In this document: positions 36,484 to 39,021 of the stretch, piece by piece
Numbering within the stretch: the stretch's first letter is position 1
How the letters are laid out: the number at the start of each line of letters is the position of its first letter
From: Schleiferiaceae bacterium
Lineage (GTDB): Bacteria > Bacteroidota > Bacteroidia > Flavobacteriales > Schleiferiaceae
Direction of reading: 5' to 3'
Assembly (NCBI GenBank): GCA_018401735.1
Contig: JAGYKI010000025.1
Span: 1-39,021, forward strand
Length of the DNA stretch: 39,021 nucleotides
Program-made: the position numbers and the translations under genes
Notes under the pieces: model-generated
What the model saw: the letters and a program-made list of their open reading frames with translations, nothing else
Database searches by the model: none
Told to the model about the DNA's origin: nothing

Positions 36484-36516
36484 AACCCTAACCGCTGGTT
36501 AGGGTTTTGCTTTTTT
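36484..36516 (+). terminator. Terminator after the SRPBCC-GyrI gene
   Basis: AACCCTAACC and GGTTAGGGTT form a perfect 10-bp stem with a 3-base loop, followed by ttgctttttt. An in-frame GTG at 36481 sits at its edge, so translation of the TonB receptor is unlikely to begin there. Confidence 0.88.
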
Positions 36517-36528
36517 AAAAAATTAAAT

Positions 36529-38907
36529 TTGAAACATCTACTTACCTTTATCGTCCTTGTTTTTGGAATGAGCACCTTCGCTCAGACTGGAATTATAAAA
36601 GGTCGCGTTTTTGACAAAATCAATAACGAATCGCTGCCCTTTGCTAACGTTGTAATTGAAGGCACTACCATAGGCGCCACCACAGACTTAGACGGAAATT
36701 ACGTCCTAAATGTTGAACCAGGTCTTTACAATATCACCGCTTCCTTTGTGGGTTATAAAAACATTACTGAATACGAAATTCAAGTAAGTTTATCGAAACC
36801 CGCCGTTATAGACTTTGGCCTTGATGCCGGCAATCAAACGCTAGCTGAAGTGGAAGTTAGCGCCCAAGATCGCTTTCAACGCAAAGAAGAAAGCCCCGTT
36901 TCGGTGAGTACTTTAGGTATTAACGAAATTCAACGTAACCCAGGCGGAAACCAAGATATTTCCTTGGTAATTCAGTCTTTACCCGGGGTTGCTTCCTCTC
37001 CCAACTTCAGAAACGATATTATTATTAGAGGCGGTGCTCCCAATGAGAACAGCTTCTTTTTAGATGGCATCGAAATCCCCAGCATTAACCACTTCTCTAC
37101 CCAAGGCAGCAGTGGTGGTCCCGTTGGATTGTTAAACGTAAACTTTATCCGCGAAGTAGACCTTTACACTTCTGCCTTCCCAGTAGAGAAAGCTAACTCT
37201 CTGAGCTCGGTTTTAGATATCAAACTTAAAGATGGTCGTAGCGATAAAATTGGCGGGATTTTTCAAGTGGGCGCCTCCGAAGTAGGCTTAACCCTTGAAG
37301 GCCCCTTAAGCGAAAAAACCACCTTCCTGCTTTCGGCCCGTCGTAGTTATTTGCAATTTCTTTTCACCTTATTTGAACTGCCTTTTCTTCCCACTTATAA
37401 CGACTTCCAGTACAAGGTGAAGTATAAAATTAACGACAAAAACCAATTGACCTTAATCGGATTGGGAGCCATCGATAATTTCAAGTTAAACTTAGATGCC
37501 AATGAAACCGAAACCCAACAGTTTCAACTAGCCTTTTTACCAGTAAACGAGCAATGGAACTACTCTGTAGGGGCTAAATGGACGCACTTTGGTGAGAAAT
37601 CATATACTAATGTTATTCTCTCCCGCTTTATGCTAAATAATACCGCTTTTAAGTTTGAAGATAATGATGAATCGAAAACAAAATTATTGGATTACCAATC
37701 ACAAGAAATTGAGAACAAATTAAGGGTAGAGAATTTTTACCGTAAGGATATTTGGAAAATAACCAGCGGCTTCGGCTTTGAACAAACAAAATACATTACC
37801 TCCGAGCTTGACCTTAGAGTGGCGCCAGGCGCTGAAGCTCGCAACTATAATACCGACCTAACACTTTATCAATATTTTGCTTTTGGTAATGTAAACCGCA
37901 GTTTTTTCGATGAGCGCCTTAATGCTACCTTAGGCTTGCGCATGGATGGTAACACCTTTAATGAGAATACCGCCAATCCCCTTAATCAAATCTCACCTAA
38001 ACTAGCCCTGGCCTATAATATTACACCCGAATTAAGCTGGAATAATAGTTTTAGTATTTACTACCAATTACCGCCTAGTACGGCTCTAGGTTTTAGAGAC
38101 TCCGCCGGTACTTTGGTTAACCAAGATTTGACTTATATCAGCACCCAGCATTATGTAAGTGGCTTTGCCTACTACCTTCCTTGGTCGGCTAAAATTAGCT
38201 TAGAAGGTTTTTACAAGATTTATAATAACTACCCCTTCCTCTTAGAAAGAGGCATTACCCTCGCTAATTTAGGTAGCGACTTCGGGGTAATTGGCAACGA
38301 ACCTGCCATTTCGGAATCGGCCGGACGCGCTTATGGACTCGAGTTTCTTTATCAGCAAAAGCTTTACCAAGGCTGGTTTGGAACCTTCGCCTATACCCTA
38401 GTTAAGTCAGAATTTGAAAATGATCAAGGCGATTTAGTACCTTCTTCGTGGGACAACCAACATATTATTACCGTAACAGGCGGTAAAAAATTCGGCAAAA
38501 ACTGGGAGTTAGGGGTGCAATACCAATTCTTAGGCGGTGCCCCTTTCACCCCCACCGATGTTAAAACGAGTAGCCTCGTGAGCGTTTACGATGTTAACCG
38601 CCGTGGTTTGCCCGATTGGTCGCGCTTAAACCAAGAACGCTTTAGTAATTTCAATCGGATTAATATGCGTATCGATAAAAAGTGGTTTTTCGAAAAATGG
38701 GCCTTAAACGTGTATTTAGATGTACAAAACCTTTTAGGGCAATCGGTAGAAGGCGAGCCCCTTTTAGTGTTAAACCGCAATGCCGATGGTACACCCATTA
38801 TTTCAAATCCCCTAGACCCCGCCAACGAACAACGCTATGATACCCGCTTTTTAGAAAATGGTAATGGTACGCGAATTCCTAGCGTGGGGATTATTATTCA
38901 GTTTTAA
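36529..38907 (+). CDS. TonB-dependent outer membrane receptor
   Basis: A 792-residue outer membrane receptor. The signal peptide is MKHLLTFIVLVFGMSTFAQ. Residues about 22-110 are a CarboxypepD_reg-like beta domain (GIIKGRVFDKINNESLPFAN, TTDLDGNYVLNVEPG). A plug domain follows (about 120-240: SLVIQSLPGVASSPNFRND, IIIRGGAPNENSFFLDGIEI). The barrel takes up the rest, ending VGIIIQF with the terminal aromatic typical of outer membrane proteins. The proposed start is TTG 36529, because it gives a clean signal peptide; the longer GTG form would translate the preceding terminator. However, TAAATTTG (36524-36531), itself a possible -7 box, overlaps this TTG. There is no SusD partner gene, so the substrate (metal chelate, glycan or other) is unknown. 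Confidence 0.9.
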   Translation: MKHLLTFIVLVFGMSTFAQTGIIKGRVFDKINNESLPFANVVIEGTTIGATTDLDGNYVLNVEPGLYNITASFVGYKNITEYEIQVSLSKPAVIDFGLDAGNQTLAEVEVSAQDRFQRKEESPVSVSTLGINEIQRNPGGNQDISLVIQSLPGVASSPNFRNDIIIRGGAPNENSFFLDGIEIPSINHFSTQGSSGGPVGLLNVNFIREVDLYTSAFPVEKANSLSSVLDIKLKDGRSDKIGGIFQVGASEVGLTLEGPLSEKTTFLLSARRSYLQFLFTLFELPFLPTYNDFQYKVKYKINDKNQLTLIGLGAIDNFKLNLDANETETQQFQLAFLPVNEQWNYSVGAKWTHFGEKSYTNVILSRFMLNNTAFKFEDNDESKTKLLDYQSQEIENKLRVENFYRKDIWKITSGFGFEQTKYITSELDLRVAPGAEARNYNTDLTLYQYFAFGNVNRSFFDERLNATLGLRMDGNTFNENTANPLNQISPKLALAYNITPELSWNNSFSIYYQLPPSTALGFRDSAGTLVNQDLTYISTQHYVSGFAYYLPWSAKISLEGFYKIYNNYPFLLERGITLANLGSDFGVIGNEPAISESAGRAYGLEFLYQQKLYQGWFGTFAYTLVKSEFENDQGDLVPSSWDNQHIITVTGGKKFGKNWELGVQYQFLGGAPFTPTDVKTSSLVSVYDVNRRGLPDWSRLNQERFSNFNRINMRIDKKWFFEKWALNVYLDVQNLLGQSVEGEPLLVLNRNADGTPIISNPLDPANEQRYDTRFLENGNGTRIPSVGIIIQF

Positions 38908-38925
38908 GCAAGAAAAAATAAATCC

Positions 38926-38965
38926 AAGGCTCGCTTTCGCTGGAGGAGAAGGAGGGCCTTTTTGA
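38926..38965 (+). terminator. Possible terminator after the TonB receptor gene
   Basis: AAGGC (38926-38930) can pair with GCCTT (38956-38960) around a long purine-rich loop, followed by a T-run. The stem is short, so this is tentative. Confidence 0.35.
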
Positions 38966-38970
38966 TAACC

Positions 38971-39010
38971 TAACGTTAGTTCGACTATAAATCATAGCCT
39001 CAGATTTTCA
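38971..39010 (+). repeat. MITE-arm repeat, family 2, copy D
   Basis: Matches the reversed right arm of the 13232-13425 element at 39 of 40 bases. It lies 64 bases after the TonB receptor stop. The window ends 11 bases later, so it may be the end of a complete element that continues outside. Confidence 0.75.
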
Positions 39011-39021
39011 ATAAAAAGATA

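Noticed and set aside
1..39021. RNA genes
   Set aside because: No tRNA cloverleaf, rRNA, tmRNA, RNase P or recognisable riboswitch pattern was found by eye; a covariance-model search would be needed to exclude small RNAs.

Overview
The window reads as chromosome of a Bacteroidota bacterium, most likely of the order Flavobacteriales. The evidence is a SusC/CirA-like TonB receptor with a carboxypeptidase-regulatory-like N-terminus, a secreted LamG protein with a gliding-motility/type IX secretion C-terminal domain, an LruC-domain lipoprotein, a TIGR03643 protein, an OstA-like protein, TPR-type hybrid-free sensor kinases, and several starts that lie just downstream of the Bacteroidota -7 box TAnnTTTG. 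No rRNA, tRNA, CRISPR array, prophage or intact transposase was seen.

Layout. 0.1-1.2 kb: alanine dehydrogenase. 1.4-2.9 kb: a decayed SDR/DUF2867 oxidoreductase gene. 3.4-5.9 kb: pyrD and a DbpA-like RNA helicase. 6.1-9.0 kb: two different sulfotransferases and a family-4-type glycosyltransferase in overlapping frames. 9.1-13.2 kb: secreted LamG protein and a large MscS-type channel. 13.2-18.6 kb: a graveyard holding a palindromic MITE-like element, an XRE regulator remnant, an unrecognised remnant, two TPR sensor-kinase pseudogenes in tandem, and a nucleoside deaminase with two frameshifts. 18.6-19.8 kb: an intact GAF-histidine kinase. 19.9-20.4 kb: a duplicated 125-bp segment carrying gene 3' ends and terminators. 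20.6-23.6 kb: LruC lipoprotein and two small conserved proteins. 23.7-31.1 kb: rel, fur, purA, ostA-like, CAP-domain and thioredoxin-fold genes on one strand. 31.4-35.0 kb: guaA and a LysM/binding-protein gene. 35.4-38.9 kb: SRPBCC-GyrI protein and TonB receptor.

How the genes fit together. Nucleotide metabolism and its control are well represented (pyrD, purA, guaA, bifunctional Rel). The purA-ostA-CAP-thioredoxin run and the guaA-LysM pair show tight or overlapping spacing, as expected for operons. The sulfotransferase/glycosyltransferase cassette probably decorates a surface glycan or lipid.

The most interesting content is not a new defence system. It is an unusually readable set of gene fossils: at least five genes whose frames can still be followed through stops and frameshifts, next to intact neighbours. 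There are also two families of short repeats placed just downstream of genes. I see no convincing undescribed multi-gene system. The best candidates for follow-up are the duplicated 3'-end/terminator block, the MITE-like element, and the broken deaminase beside an intact sensor kinase.
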